From Eremomyces bilateralis CBS 781.70 (taxonomy: Eukaryota; Ascomycota; Dothideomycetes; Eremomycetales; Eremomycetaceae): a stretch of DNA of 64,000 nt. This document shows, in pieces, positions 53,096 to 64,000 of this stretch (position 1 is the first letter of the stretch; each line of letters begins with the position of its first letter). The stretch lies in contig NW_022985076.1 in assembly GCF_010015585.1 (NCBI RefSeq), positions 372,001 through 436,000 of the forward strand, given 5' to 3'. The notes beneath the pieces are model-generated. The model made no database searches. It saw nothing but the letters and a program-made list of their open reading frames with translations, and was not told the origin of the DNA. Position numbers and translations under genes: made by a program.

Positions 53096-55171
53096 CTAAT
53101 ACTCCAACGTGATCTTCTGCCCCTTCACCCGCCCGATCACAACCTCCGGCGCATACTTCGGAATCACCTCGTCGTCATGCAACATCTCGAACTCCTCGCT
53201 CGCGTCTCGCCCCATGTGGCTGTACAGCGCCTGCGGGCCGCCCGGGTGCTCGTCCACCCAGTTCGTCAGATCCAGGACAACGCCCTTGACCGCGATCCAC
53301 AGGTCGTCCTTCTTGTTGTGCTTAGCCACCTCCTCGAGCGTGTACTCCTTCTCCGGGACGCTGAACTTCGCCGGTTCGGCCTTGGCGGCCGGCGCGGCGG
53401 CGGGGGCGGCGACCTGCTGCTGCGCGGGAGCGGAGACACCCGACGCACCGGACCACTCGACGGAGAGCTTGCCGGGCTGAGCGGGGTCGAGGTGCAGGGA
53501 GATCTGGCCGAGACGCTGCTGGGCGGCGGAGGCGCCACCGTTGAGGAGCTTCTGGAAGAGGTACTTGGAGGCGGAATCGCCGGCGACGCGGCCGTAGACG
53601 ACGCAGCCGAGGAGGGAGGAGCCGCCGAGGCGGTTGGCGCCGTGAACGCCACCGGCAAGCTCGCCGCAGACGAAGAGGCCGTCGAAGGGCTGGCCCTCGG
53701 AGTTGAGGACCTGGGCTTTGTCATTGATCTCGATGCCGCCCATGGTGAAGTGGAGAACAGGCTCCATGATGGAGACGTGGAAGGTGTCGTTGACATCGAA
53801 GGGGAGGTTGTGGAAGTATTTCTTGCCCCATGGGTCCTTGGCCTTGCCGGCAGCGATGTCGTTGTAAGTGGCGAAGGTCTTGGCCAGGGCGGCTTCGCCG
53901 CAGCCCATCTCCTTGATGAGCTCGGCGCCGGTCATCTTCTTCATAAGGCCGCGACCGGAGTAGTGGCGGGTGTGGAAGTCGAGGACGTTGGAGGCTTTGG
54001 AGTTGAGGACGAGGCGGATCGGCCAGTTGCCGGCCTCCTTCTCTTCCCACTCCTTGCCGGAGACGTAGTCACGGTGACCGAGCTCGTCGCAGAATCGCTC
54101 GCCCTTGCTGTTGAGCAGGAGACCACCCTCACCACGGAGAGCTGAAAAATGTCAGATTTTGTCATACGTTTGAGAGATGAAACTTACCCTCGGCAGCCAG
54201 GAACTTCCACTTTGAGCCGGGGTCTTTGGGGTCGACCAAACCGGTCGGATGGACCTGAACCTTGTCCATATCAATGCCGTTGGCACCGATCTCCATCAAC
54301 ATCTTGTGACCGTCACCGGTGGCGTGGACACCGTTGGTGGTGGCCAGGCCGACGGTATCAGGCCTGTGTTTCTGGAGGAGCGAGGTGGGGCCGAAATCAG
54401 CGGCATAACCACCCGTCGCAAGGATGACGGGGCCGTTGACGGAGACTTCCTCGCCGTTCTGCTCGTAGCTGACACCGGTGGCCAAGTTGCCATCCTTGAG
54501 GACCTTGGTAACCTTGGCCTTCTTGACGAGCTGGACGCGCTCCGGCTCGGCCTCGGCGAGCTCCTCGAATCGCTGCATCAGCGCATAGGTGATGGCCATA
54601 CCGGGGAACTTGGCATCGTGGCCACGGTGCGTTCGGGGTTGTGAATGACCACTGCGGATTGTTAGTGTCTGCGGTGGATATATGGACGGTCGAAAACTTA
54701 CCCGAGACGGGAGACGAGGGTGAGGTCGAGGTTGAAAACATCCTGCAACCACTCAACGGCGGCGGAGGACTTGTACGTCAGGACCTTGATGAGATCCGGT
54801 CGTGCCTTGTCACGGGCGGATTTGAGGGTGTCGTCATAGAATTGCTTGACGCTATCTTGGATCTTGTGGTCGACTTGAGTCCGGGTGAGGGCACCGTTGA
54901 TACCCGAGGTAGCCTTCGTGGAGTTGCCTCCCATGAAGTCTGGAGCGCAAGGATCAGCATTTTGGACGCCGGGTCCGATGGGAATGGAGAATACGTACTG
55001 TTCTTGTCGAGAAGCAGGACATTGCCACCGGCGAGGTAGACAGTGTGCGCTGCGCTCAATCCGGACACTGTTTTGGAGTGATTAGATGCCGGATCCGATG
55101 ATGTCGATGGGAATGCGGGGATGGATGGACAACTTACAGCCGGCACCAACGACGATGACTCTCTCAGGCAT
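53096..55171 (-). CDS. Fumarate reductase flavoprotein with C-terminal cytochrome b5 domain (Osm1/Frd1-like)
   Basis: Five reverse-strand exons (55171-55138, 55067-54999, 54939-54702, 54651-54188, 54141-53096) give 616 residues; all joins keep phase. Residues 4-16 (RVIVVGAGLSGLS) are the FAD-binding loop, and NFMGGNSTKATSGIN follows. HRGHDAKFPGMAI, VILATGGYAADFG and GLATTNGVHATGDG form the core. TMGGIEINDKAQVL and GLFVCGELAGGVHGANRLGG complete the FAD domain. From about 530 comes a cytochrome b5-type heme domain, KEYTLEEVAKHNKKDDLWIA and LTNWVDEHPGG. Soluble fumarate reductases reduce fumarate to succinate, re-oxidising FADH2/NADH when oxygen is short. The fusion is common in fungi. No N-terminal signal is seen. 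Confidence 0.92.
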
Positions 55172-57037
55172 TGTCGAGGATTGAATATGAGTTAGGTTTA
55201 AGGGACAAGGAGATAGTAGAGACGGGTGATGAACTCTAGAGAAAAGAAGGATGTGAAGTCGGGGAAGAAACGGAATGGGGGACGGGTTGTCGGATGTTCT
55301 TGTATGGTGGAGCAGTTGGTTGTGGCCAGAGGGTTTTGGCGGCACGTTGCCTAGGTAGGAATTTGCCTCGGCGTGTGCTGGGTTCCGTCTGGGTTCCTCT
55401 CTACGAATGAAAGGTCGGGCAATCCAATTCTTCGGAGTGCACGAGGCTAAAACGTCTTATCCTCTTATATAATCTCGGTGCACTACTTGATGTTGGAGCT
55501 TTGTCCGAGGATTGACGCATGGGAATGAGTTCTATTATTCTATGACAATGCGAACGACGACTGAGACTTGGACTTGGGCCTTGAGGCAACCGGGCAGAAT
55601 AATACGGCGGTGCCACAATGGATATTGTTTCACTTCTTGTTATTGACTTGATTTGCTTTCACCATGAGTGGGAATAATAGTCCCGGAAATAATAGGTAAT
55701 GAACCACCAAATGGTTGTCTTTTGCAGCCGCTGACGATCGATGATTCAATTTCCATCTCTGCATCAACCAACGCGCAGTATGTGGCATGTGGCATGTGAA
55801 CCAGTGGAAATGCGATCATGTGCCAGAATGTCTTTGCTTGAATCGCGTCTCCCTTCTGATCACGCTTCTTCGATTCTTTGCTTCGTCAGTTTCATTTCAG
55901 AAATGTGTCTGGTCTGGGCAATATTAACATGTGAAGGACACCTGAAATTTAAGGCATCAAAGGCATCAAAGGCATAAAATCGACTCGTGACCTTGGACGA
56001 AAACTCCGAAACCAAATCGTGAAAACAGAACGGAAATCCGGACGCGGGGCTTTCCAATAATTCCATCTTCACTCAATTTCGCCTCAATAAAAGCCCCATT
56101 CTCTGCCCGGTTCTCATTCAATTTCGGCTCCAATTTCGGATCCATCGCCCATCCATCTCCCATCCAATGGCACGCGCAACCCCCCGGATCCCACCGGTCC
56201 CTGATCCCCATCGGCTTCGGCTGTCCTCCGGTTGACGCTCCCCCACGGCCCACGGCCCACAGGGATCCCGCAGGCGTCGGCTGGGGGTCAGCTTACGCCG
56301 AGGGACTTCGCCGGCTTCTAGAAGCGAACGGACGTTCATTTACATCGGACATGGACGGGGCCGTGGATTTTGGAAATGACAGGCGCGAGATGTTAGATTG
56401 GGGCTTGGGGTGTTTCTCGCACGATTTAAAAGCTGCTTAAGATGGCCAGATCATCATTCAGGGAACGGTTCGGATCGTCCATGCCCGCCCATCATTCAAA
56501 AGTCGAAAGTCGGAGGAGCAGGTTTGCCTTCTCTCTCCACGTGACTCCACCATGTGCTAGAACAGCCAGCCAATTAGCGACGTCCTGAATGGGCTTATGG
56601 TACATCCTATCCATAGCTTCATGCCCTGGATTAAGGTACCCGTACTATCATGCAAACAGTACTCCGTCAGTCTCAAGGTTATTGTCATTGACTCGGGTGT
56701 CGTCCTAGGTTTGGAGAACACAATGGGTCTGTTCCTTTCTCCTTTTCTGCATCTCCATTCCTCATCATCCTGCTTCAAGCTCACCTTACCGGTTGAACTT
56801 CTCCAAGGGTAACCTCGGCAACAAGCATGATCAGGTATCTCCGCAGAGCTTTCCCTCAGTCTCACGCGTTCACGAAGTCTATTAAGTCGACGAAAGATTC
56901 TCCTTGTCATAGTAATACAGCAAAGTTATCGTAATACCAGAGAAGCAGTTCATGACGGCACGAGTCCCTTTTGCATAGTTCCCTCACTTCATTGACCGCT
57001 CTCTAAACTAAACCGCCCCATCCCATATCCCACCACC
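55172..57037. other. Divergent intergenic region, fumarate reductase / thiolase-like
   Basis: About 1.9 kb, the longest promoter region between two intact genes here. A short tandem repeat AAGGCATCAAAGGCATCAAA lies near 55951-55974. Two copies of CCCACGG abut at 56242-56257. No open frame is convincing. CT-rich sequence at 57010-57037 fits the leader of the next gene. Confidence 0.6.
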
Positions 57038-58696
57038 ATGGCCACCAAACCCCTCCCCCCCCCCAAAACCTTCACTCCCATCATCATCGGCGTCGCTGAC
57101 ATCGTCAACCGCTCCACCGCCCCCTCCTCCGCCCTCGAACCCGCCACCCTCATCACCGCCGCCATCACCGCCGCCCTCACCGACGCCCTCTCCCCGTCTT
57201 ACGCCTCCCCCACCTCCCTCCTACCCCTCATCACCGACCTCTCCGTCATCAAAACCTGGACCTGGGACTACCCCGACCTCCCCGCCCTCCTCGCGCAAAA
57301 CCTCCACCTCCCCGAACTCAAACAGAAGCACTACTCCGCCCACGGCGGCAACCAACCCGCCAAGGTCCTCGACGCCGCCGCCCGCCGCATCGCTGCGGGT
57401 ATCTCCTCCGCCGCCATCGTCTGCGGCGGCGAAGCCCTTGCCTCCTTGTCCGCCTGTGCCGCCGCTGGGAAGCTGCCGCCTGACGGCTGGAGCGAGCCGG
57501 CCACACCGATCGACGCGGTATTTTCACCGACGACGCGGGAACTGGGCGCGGACGTCGGGGCCCATCACAATATCGGGGCCCCGATCCACATCTATCCGCT
57601 GTATGAGAATGGGTTTCGGGCACGACGGGGGCAGGGAGTGCGGGATAACCATCAGGAGAGCGCGAGGGTGTATGGGGAATTTGCGGGGGTGGCAGAGGGG
57701 ACGGAGTATGCATGGGGAAAGGGGAAGAAGGTGACGATGGGGGACATCGAGACAGTGGGGGGAAAGAATCGGATGATCTGCTTCCCGTATCCGTTGCTGA
57801 TGAATGCGTTTAACACGGTGAATTTGGCGGCCGCGGCGCTATTGACGAATACGGAGGTAGCGACGCGCATGGGGATCCCGGAGGAACGGTGGATTTATCC
57901 ACTCGGTGGCGCGGGGACGGCGGACGCGGGGGAGTTTTGGAAGCGCCCGGACTATCATTCGTCGCCGTGTTTGACGCGGAGCCTGGACGCAGCGCTATCG
58001 GTGTCCGGTCTACGCACCGACGACGTCGACCTGTATGATTTCTACAGCTGCTTCCCGATCGTGCCGAAGCTGGCGGCGCAGCATCTAGGGCTGCCGTTCT
58101 ACGGTGGGGAGAAGAAGCTGACGCTGCTGGGCGGGTTGACGAGTTTTGGGGGGGCAGGGAATAATTACAGTATGCATGCGATCACGGAAATGACGCGGCA
58201 GTTGCGCGACCGGAAGGCGAAGAAGGGGGGTGCGAATGGGTTGATTTTGGCGAATGGTGGGTGGTTGACGTATCAGTATGTCGTCTGCTTGGGGACGAAG
58301 CCGAGGAAGGATGGGGGCGCGTATCCGTTGGAGGACGTATTACCGGAGGTGATTACGGATGTGGCTGTTCCGGAGATCGCAGAGGTCGCGGAGGGCGAGG
58401 CGGTCGTTGAGGTACGTTATTCCAGTCGAACCATGGTATTTGGATGAGTATGACTAACTTTCCACCAGACATACACCGTCGAATTCAGCCGAGACGGTTC
58501 ACCCGAACGGGGCCATGTCGTCGGCAGGTTAACGAGCAACGGCAAGCGGTTCCTTGCGAATCATGCCGATGCAAGGACGCTGAAGGAGCTGGCGAGCTGG
58601 GAGAAGGAGCCGATTGGAAGGTCGGGGTGGGTGTGGCAGGCGAAGGACGATCCGCAGAGGAACATCTTCAGCTTTGAGTCGAGACCGCAGCTGTAG
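57038..58696 (+). CDS. Thiolase-like protein (type 1, with extra C-terminal domain)
   Basis: Two exons, 57038-58411 and 58469-58696, give 533 residues. The 57-bp intron is GTACGT..CACCAG. The fold is thiolase-like: IIIGVADIVNRS at the start, AIVCGGEALASLSAC, WIYPLGGAGTADAG, VDLYDFYSCFPIVPKLAAQH, GGAGNNYSMHAITEM and LILANGGWLTYQ. The Cys/His pattern of acetyltransferases (NKVCSSG, GHAIG) is absent, so it is not a normal acetyl-CoA thiolase. The final exon gives the added C-terminal domain of these proteins (TYTVEFSRDGSPERGHVVGR and on). The substrate is unknown; relatives are discussed as acyl-CoA or sterol-side-chain related. No peroxisomal SKL-type end is present (ends ESRPQL). Confidence 0.85.
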
Positions 58697-61600
58697 AGGA
58701 TGAATTGAATTGTTTCTGGCGATTGTTGACCTCTGATATGTTCTACAGATCGTGTGGGCTTGGTATCGTTCGGGATCAGAAGTCATAATCCTATTGTCCA
58801 GACTCCGGACTCAATTCAGGGGATGGTGCTACAGTAGCGCACGTGACGACACCCCCTGAACCCTTCCGTTTGCTCGACCTTCACTTTTACCGCTGTTTGT
58901 TTCATTATTCTCTCTCCTACATCATCACGTTTACTCAATTCCGTTTGCTTCATGTTTGCTTTATATATCGCCCAAGTCTCGCTCAGGTCTCCGGTCTGCA
59001 TTTTTAAATCAGCCATTTGCAGAACTTTCCAAGTCGTCACGAACCCAGTCTGAACCTGATGCATTATATTTTCTTACACCTTATGTGAATCGTATACTAG
59101 TGTCATAGTGCTGCATTATATTATTTTTAACTTCCTCGTTTCTAGAATTCTCGTTGAGAGTGTGAATGTAGAACTCAGTCTGTAGCAATCTCATAGTAAC
59201 CTTGCGCTATATAACCGATGACATGGTCGATAAGAAGGAATTGAAGGCCTATTCAAAGTTATTGGCACTATAAGTACCAGTATTACAACAGCCTGCACAA
59301 ATTCACTCAGGCAATGAACGTGGAACTGAACGGGATTTCAGGATATCCCTTCTTCACGGCTTCTGTCTTCAAGTCATGGTGGACCGACCAATCCTTGCCT
59401 AAAACCTTCAGCAAACGTATCTCAATATAAATGTATCCCTTAGACATTTCCTAAGCGAAAATCTATATTTCAATTGGCGTTGAAGGACCTGATCTGAACG
59501 GTCGGTAACCTCCGCAAACAGGAATGGCCAGACAACCCTGCGGGCCGATAAAATCGAGTACGAGGATTAGTATTAACGCCATCGATGAATTTGGAGACTT
59601 GATTCCTCTCTGAGCGAGCCCAAACATCATTCTTTGGATGATTGGCCCCATTGGAACACTACAAGAGATCATTGACATGGGGCTTAATATCGAACGCATT
59701 GCTTCGCCTGATTCCCTCTCCAATGAAGAGGTATTTCTTCGATCCAGACGCTCTCCCCCCGATAGCCAGGCCAAAGCGTGGCCCGATATTCACCACGTGG
59801 GGTTCACCGGGGTGCCGAAAAATTGCCTAGCAAAGCATATGAGAGGGGATGAGAAGGTGTCCAACCGCTTTCGCAGCAGAAGGTGGACTTGACAAAGAAG
59901 AAGCGGATGCAAAAATGGACGAGATTCTCCCTATCGCCGGCGATGGCTCCGAAACTCGGCTTTCTTTCCTTTGCACCGATACTTAACAAACTTAACGTCA
60001 AACAGCGCATGATATACAACATTGCGACTACTCATTTTGGACGTATCTCGCTGGGAATGCTCCTCGTTAGGTTCTCATCAACGTTGATTTGCGAGGCAGG
60101 GATTTATAAGTCTTTTGTTATTCAGCTTATCTCTTCACATCTCCAAGAGACTGCATCACGTCACGGGATCGCGAATCTTGTTTTTCGTACGGCGCCTACG
60201 GGTGTAGCAGCTCATAGTCTTTCTGCCGGATGCTTCATTCTCTTCTCCGTCGTCCGGTTGCGGATGGAGGGTGAAGTGCGAACGCCCTAGATGCATCGCC
60301 TCGCTGATCCCGAACACGGAGGTCACTGATCTCGGTAATGAGCTTTGACTCAGCACCCTTAAATCAGTCGAAGAGCGGTTTGCCGCTGTCGCCTACCGAC
60401 ACAGACGCGGTTCTTGTTAAAGAAGGTGGAAAAATGAATACGACCCTTCATACAGTTGCCTTTAATTTGGAAACGTAGCCAGAAAGTCAAGCAGTATAAC
60501 AACCAATGGCTAGCTGGCGAGCCAGTCAGTCAACCAGTGTATGCGGGCGTAAAATTTGCAATAGAAGCTGCAAGAGCAGTCAGAAAGTCGAATACGCGAT
60601 CAACAGCGACCTTGCAGTTTCGATTCGCTCGTTCCATCCTCGACGGGCTCTATGCCAGTGTAAGGCAGTCTTTTAAGTCTATCCACGTTCAATATCGGCC
60701 CCTATCACCAGATTCATTTACCCATCTGGATGAGAGGGAGTTAAGAATAAAACAAAATAAATCCACCTACAGCAATTCAGCTGACATTCAAGACGAGAAA
60801 CAGCACAGAAATGATGCCTCTGCATCAGAACCGAAAACTGGACATCACAATGCGTGTCAGGCGGACTCTACCACCCTGTGGCCCTCCGAATGGGTAGATG
60901 ACACAACTATCTTCTATTTTCTGCAGGCTCTTCTGCCAGACGATACTCGTTTGGTATCGGCAAGCAGCGATCCCAATGTGTCTGCTCTGATACCTATCTA
61001 ACCTCTGGCCATTATCAACAGGCCCCAGCTGTATCTTTACTCTTCGACACCTTCCAACGGCTCGCACGAGATGGTAGCCCTAGATGCAATCTCACCGCAT
61101 CGATGCACACATGCTCTCAGATCTGACAACGATTAGATATCCATTGTCCAACCTTCTTCAAAGGGAGATATGAGCGGCCTTAGAAAATTACTCCCAGCAT
61201 CCACCCCCTGAAAGGCCACCATGCTGACCAGAATAGAAGCAAACTTGGTGACCCCGCCATATTACATACATGGTGGAACAAACACTTCCTAGGACATCCT
61301 TCCATCCGCTTAAACATATCCCTGTTTCACTGTAATGGATCGTCTGTCCAATTTGATGCTGTGAAGCCTCAGACGAGTCAGATAACCGTAGATACCATCA
61401 CTAGCGATGAGGGCAAGCTAGTGGCAAATCTCAACACAGCCATAGATCTATCTGATCGCGGACAATCCAGTTCGGATGACACGATGGTGTACCATCTAGA
61501 GGGAAGTTGACTTGAAGGGTCGTTGTGGATTTTAGCCCATCAGTAGCGCCGGCCGAGGTTGCAATGCACAACCTGGCGCGATATACTTCCCCTGATTATC

Positions 61601-63045
61601 CCGCACGGTTTTGAGTAGCCGTATAGCTGGAATGGAATTGAAATGATCTACAGGGAAAATGTCCTGTCGGATGGACAAGCTCAGCCAGGACAATCCAGTG
61701 GATAGCGGACAGGGGAGCAGATGGATCATTTCCAGAAGCTACGTTCGATGGCTAGAACTACTGGAGTTATAGGCGTTTATGAATGGCAAGGTTTCAGCTT
61801 CTTCGTTCGAAACAGGATGGCTCGTAACTTTAGTCTCTAATCCCTTCTGCTACCTCCAGAATTGTAGGGAGTACTGTTTACTCATTTTTCATAACTAACT
61901 AGTGATGTAGCATTCCAGATAGTTCATCAATCAGTCTTCTTCATACAATACATCAAGACCATGAAAGTCAAGTTCTTCTTCCAAATATGCTTCCTGAAAT
62001 TGATTGTGAATCAGATCATGAGTCAGACACACAGTGAGAGCAGGGCGGTGACAGAAAAATTCTTTCTATTATCGGTAATGATATTGGTATATGGATTTTT
62101 CGTCCTTCAACTGTTTCCTCTGATGTGTCTAGAGCTTCCACGGCGTGGCTAGTTATGATCTATTGTAAGAAGGCCAGCTCTCAGGAGAAGTAAGGCGGGT
62201 AGAGCGAAACCTGCCACCGCTTCCACAGCACGACCGCAGCGGTAGCAGGGCACGAAGTCTAGCACTGACAGGCGGCACGGGGTCAGAAGAGCCGCTTTCA
62301 AATCGGACGGCGACCACCTCCTAACTACCCCATTGCCGCCCCGCTGCTGGGCTCCATGTCCTCGGTACCTGGTCCCGGGAGGTCGATCCATTCAGTGTAG
62401 CCGTTTGTGAGGCGCCCTCTTGCGGAAGTCGATGAATGGGATCAGCTCACCGAGGAGAGGGAGCTAAGGGAGGAGGTAACAAAGAAGATGAGACGAAGAA
62501 GTGGGCGGCGACGATGAAGAAAGAAGAGGCGAAGAATTGGGGGGGAGAGGCGGGAGTAGAATCGGAGGTATAGAGAAAAGGAGAGATGGAGGAGCAGGAG
62601 AGGAAATGGGATCAGGATAGGTATAAGAGGAGACGGAAGCAACTCCGCGTAGAGCGGCAACCTCGGGCTCCATTGGAGCAGCTAATCTGGTTATAGCTGG
62701 CCAATCCTGGAATGGGTGTATAAACATATTCCAATCACTATATGCCTCTGGAAATGGCAATGAAAAGTGTACATAATCCGAGCATAGTCAATGGTTAGAT
62801 CAACGAGGCCGCGATGGATCAAAGACCACAGAAGCTCGGGCGCCATAGTCGTATTGGACACACCTAGCTAGTATATACCTCACCACCAAAACCATCTCCC
62901 GCTCCAACTCGGCTATCGATCGGTCCCCAGAAAGGTATCGAACTCCGAAACAATGCTGCCGTAAGTCGTGACCAACGCCAACCGGAAAACTCCACCGCAT
63001 GCAATGAAAACGCCGGTCAAATACCCGGCGTTACTCTACCCTCCG
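58697..63045. other. Gene-poor island, about 4.3 kb
   Basis: No intact gene is supported. At 60456-61001 (+) an open frame of 181 codons ends in EWVDDTTIFYFLQALLPDDT; it is listed as a possible C48 relic. From 59460 to 60290 overlapping frames on both strands share no recognised motif. From 61000 to 62450 frames are short. Between 62440 and 62640 the plus strand is AGAGG/GAGAGG-rich and encodes only low-complexity Leu/Pro/Ser frames on the other strand. Confidence 0.55.
60456..61130 (+). pseudogene. Possible C48-like protease relic (weak)
   Basis: The open frame 60456-61001 ends with EWVDDTTIFYFLQALLPDDT followed by RLVSASSDPNVSALIPI. This resembles the first strand of Ulp1-type proteases (W-x-D-D-x-x-I...L). 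Just after its stop, the same frame resumes with ALDAISPHRCTHALRSDND, which recalls the segment after the His-Trp of C48 enzymes, but a normal His-Trp is missing. The stop interrupts the domain and no catalytic Cys motif was found further on, so it is at best a relic. The N-terminal 130 codons have no relatives I know. Confidence is limited by how short the match is. Confidence 0.3.
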
Positions 63046-64000
63046 CTACTCTCCTCCCCTTGGCCCCTGCCGCAACGGCATCATCGTCCTTATCGCCCCC
63101 TTAAAATGCACATACCGATCCGTCCGCGGATCATAGAACGCCACCGTATCGATCGTCGACCGCCCGTTCGTCCCGATCGTCTCCACCAGCCCCGTCACCA
63201 CCACCGTCCCGCGCGGCGCTTCCATATTTGCCTTGTCCTGCATCGACGCGACCGTGAGCGCGCGCCGGAAGATGCGGGTGATGGATTGGTCGTCGGTGCC
63301 GGGCATCTGGAGAACGCCGGGAAGGCGGGGGAATTTGCTGTTGGTTTCGGGGGTTTGGCCTTGCGCGTTGTCATTCGCGTCGTCGGCGGTGAGGCCGCCT
63401 GTGCGTGGGGTGTTTGGTCGCGGCGGGCCGTCTACGACGCGCTCGAAATCGACGTTAGTGCGGCGCTTTTTCTGGGTGATGCTGGGGGAGTCGGCGTCGT
63501 CGGACGGGTCGCCGGGTGCGGACAACATGCCTCTGAATCGCTTGATCTGCTGTTGGTAGATGGCCTGGAAGCTGTCGTAGGACGCCTGCAGCATGCCGAC
63601 GGGCATGAAGATGCGCTGGCGTTTGCGGTATTCTTCTTGGGAGAGCGTGCGGGCGGCCCAGGCGATGTAGTTTGGAGCGAATACAAGTCTGTCCGCTGTT
63701 AGATGTAGAACTTTCGAGCATGTTAGGACGCGGCTTACCCCGTCTGCTCATACTCCGGAGCTGGGCCGTCGGGGAAGACGACGTCGAGCCAGAACTTCCC
63801 CTTCTTGACATCCACCTGCCCCACCATCTTAAACCGTGGATCGTTCATCATCTGCGTCCGGACGAAATATGCGAGTGCCCCTGGTGCGGTCAGTCTATGT
63901 CCCTTGAGCGGAGCGTCTTACTCACGTCGAATATCCACCAACTTCTGCCGATCCGCGGCCAATTTTTTGAAATCCTGCCATTCCGGGTCCGATCCCTTGT
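63046..64000 (-). CDS. Conserved unknown protein (partial)
   Basis: Three reverse-strand exons are seen (64000-63926, 63880-63739, 63688-63046), about 286 residues; the N-terminus lies beyond the window. Both introns have good signals (GTGAGT..CACCAG; GTAAGC..GGACAG) and phases agree. The order reads DPEWQDFKKLAADRQKLVDI, FVRTQMMNDPRFKMVGQV, KGKFWLDVVFPDGPAPEYEQ and LVFAPNYIAWAARTLSQEEY, a well-folded, charged and aromatic stretch. A Ser/Pro/Asp linker and a compact end (VVVTGLVETIGTNGRSTIDT) follow. It looks conserved rather than orphan, but I do not recognise the family. Confidence 0.7.

Noticed and set aside
53024-54145. 373-codon open frame on the plus strand
   Set aside because: Antisense to the last exon of fumarate reductase and composed of Val/Glu/Gly/Leu runs. 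It is a codon-bias shadow.
1-64000. CRISPR arrays, rRNA genes, prophage or secondary-metabolite cluster
   Set aside because: None of the expected repeats, core enzymes or structural RNAs is visible, and the gene content is eukaryotic housekeeping.

Overview
This is nuclear DNA of a filamentous ascomycete (Pezizomycotina). Genes lie on both strands and are interrupted by short introns of about 45-85 bp with GT..AG ends and CTAAC/CTGAC-type branch points. The products fit this group: Rid1-type GTPase-binding protein, a Gal80-like oxidoreductase, a calcofluor-white-hypersensitive-type protein, an Mug65/DysF protein, and a fumarate reductase fused to cytochrome b5. I cannot name the species. Exon joins below were made by hand from splice signals and reading phase.

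Layout. 1-4.7 kb: a partial amidohydrolase (-), exosome subunit RRP4 (+) and a Gal80-like Gfo/Idh/MocA oxidoreductase (-). 4.7-6.7 kb: a gene-free island with a 1.2-kb terminal-inverted-repeat element that carries an 8-bp minisatellite. 6.7-18 kb: mitochondrial seryl-tRNA synthetase, a BTB protein, an unknown protein, a secreted aldose 1-epimerase, and an unknown protein whose first residues resemble CDC26. 18.8-36.7 kb: PDK1-type kinase, SWIB/BAF60 chromatin-remodelling subunit, CorA-like transporter, CCCH zinc-finger protein, DUG1-like dipeptidase, DysF protein, calcofluor-type membrane protein, and an acidic-tailed unknown. 36.7-39.7 kb: an island with a relic of a C48 (Ulp1/SENP-like) protease. 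39.8-48.6 kb: secreted SURNod19-like protein, mitochondrial acetyl-CoA acetyltransferase, Rid1, a short-chain dehydrogenase, and a small unknown. 48.6-51.1 kb: an island with a decayed fragment of a second SURNod19-like gene. 51.1-58.7 kb: CDC26, a probable mitochondrial protein, fumarate reductase-cytochrome b5, and a thiolase-like protein. 58.7-63 kb: another island, with a weaker possible C48 relic. The window ends in a partial conserved gene (-).

The genes do not form one pathway or a secondary-metabolite cluster; this is mostly housekeeping content. Several products are mitochondrial (SerRS, thiolase, probably the dipeptidase isoform, the 51.6-kb protein), but nothing shows co-regulation. 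The four gene-poor islands, with relic coding pieces and one transposon-like element, are the unusual part. I found no convincing undescribed multi-gene system. The best leads are the 1.2-kb element, the paired intact/decayed SURNod19-like genes, the C48 relics, and the CDC26-like N-terminus on a long disordered protein.
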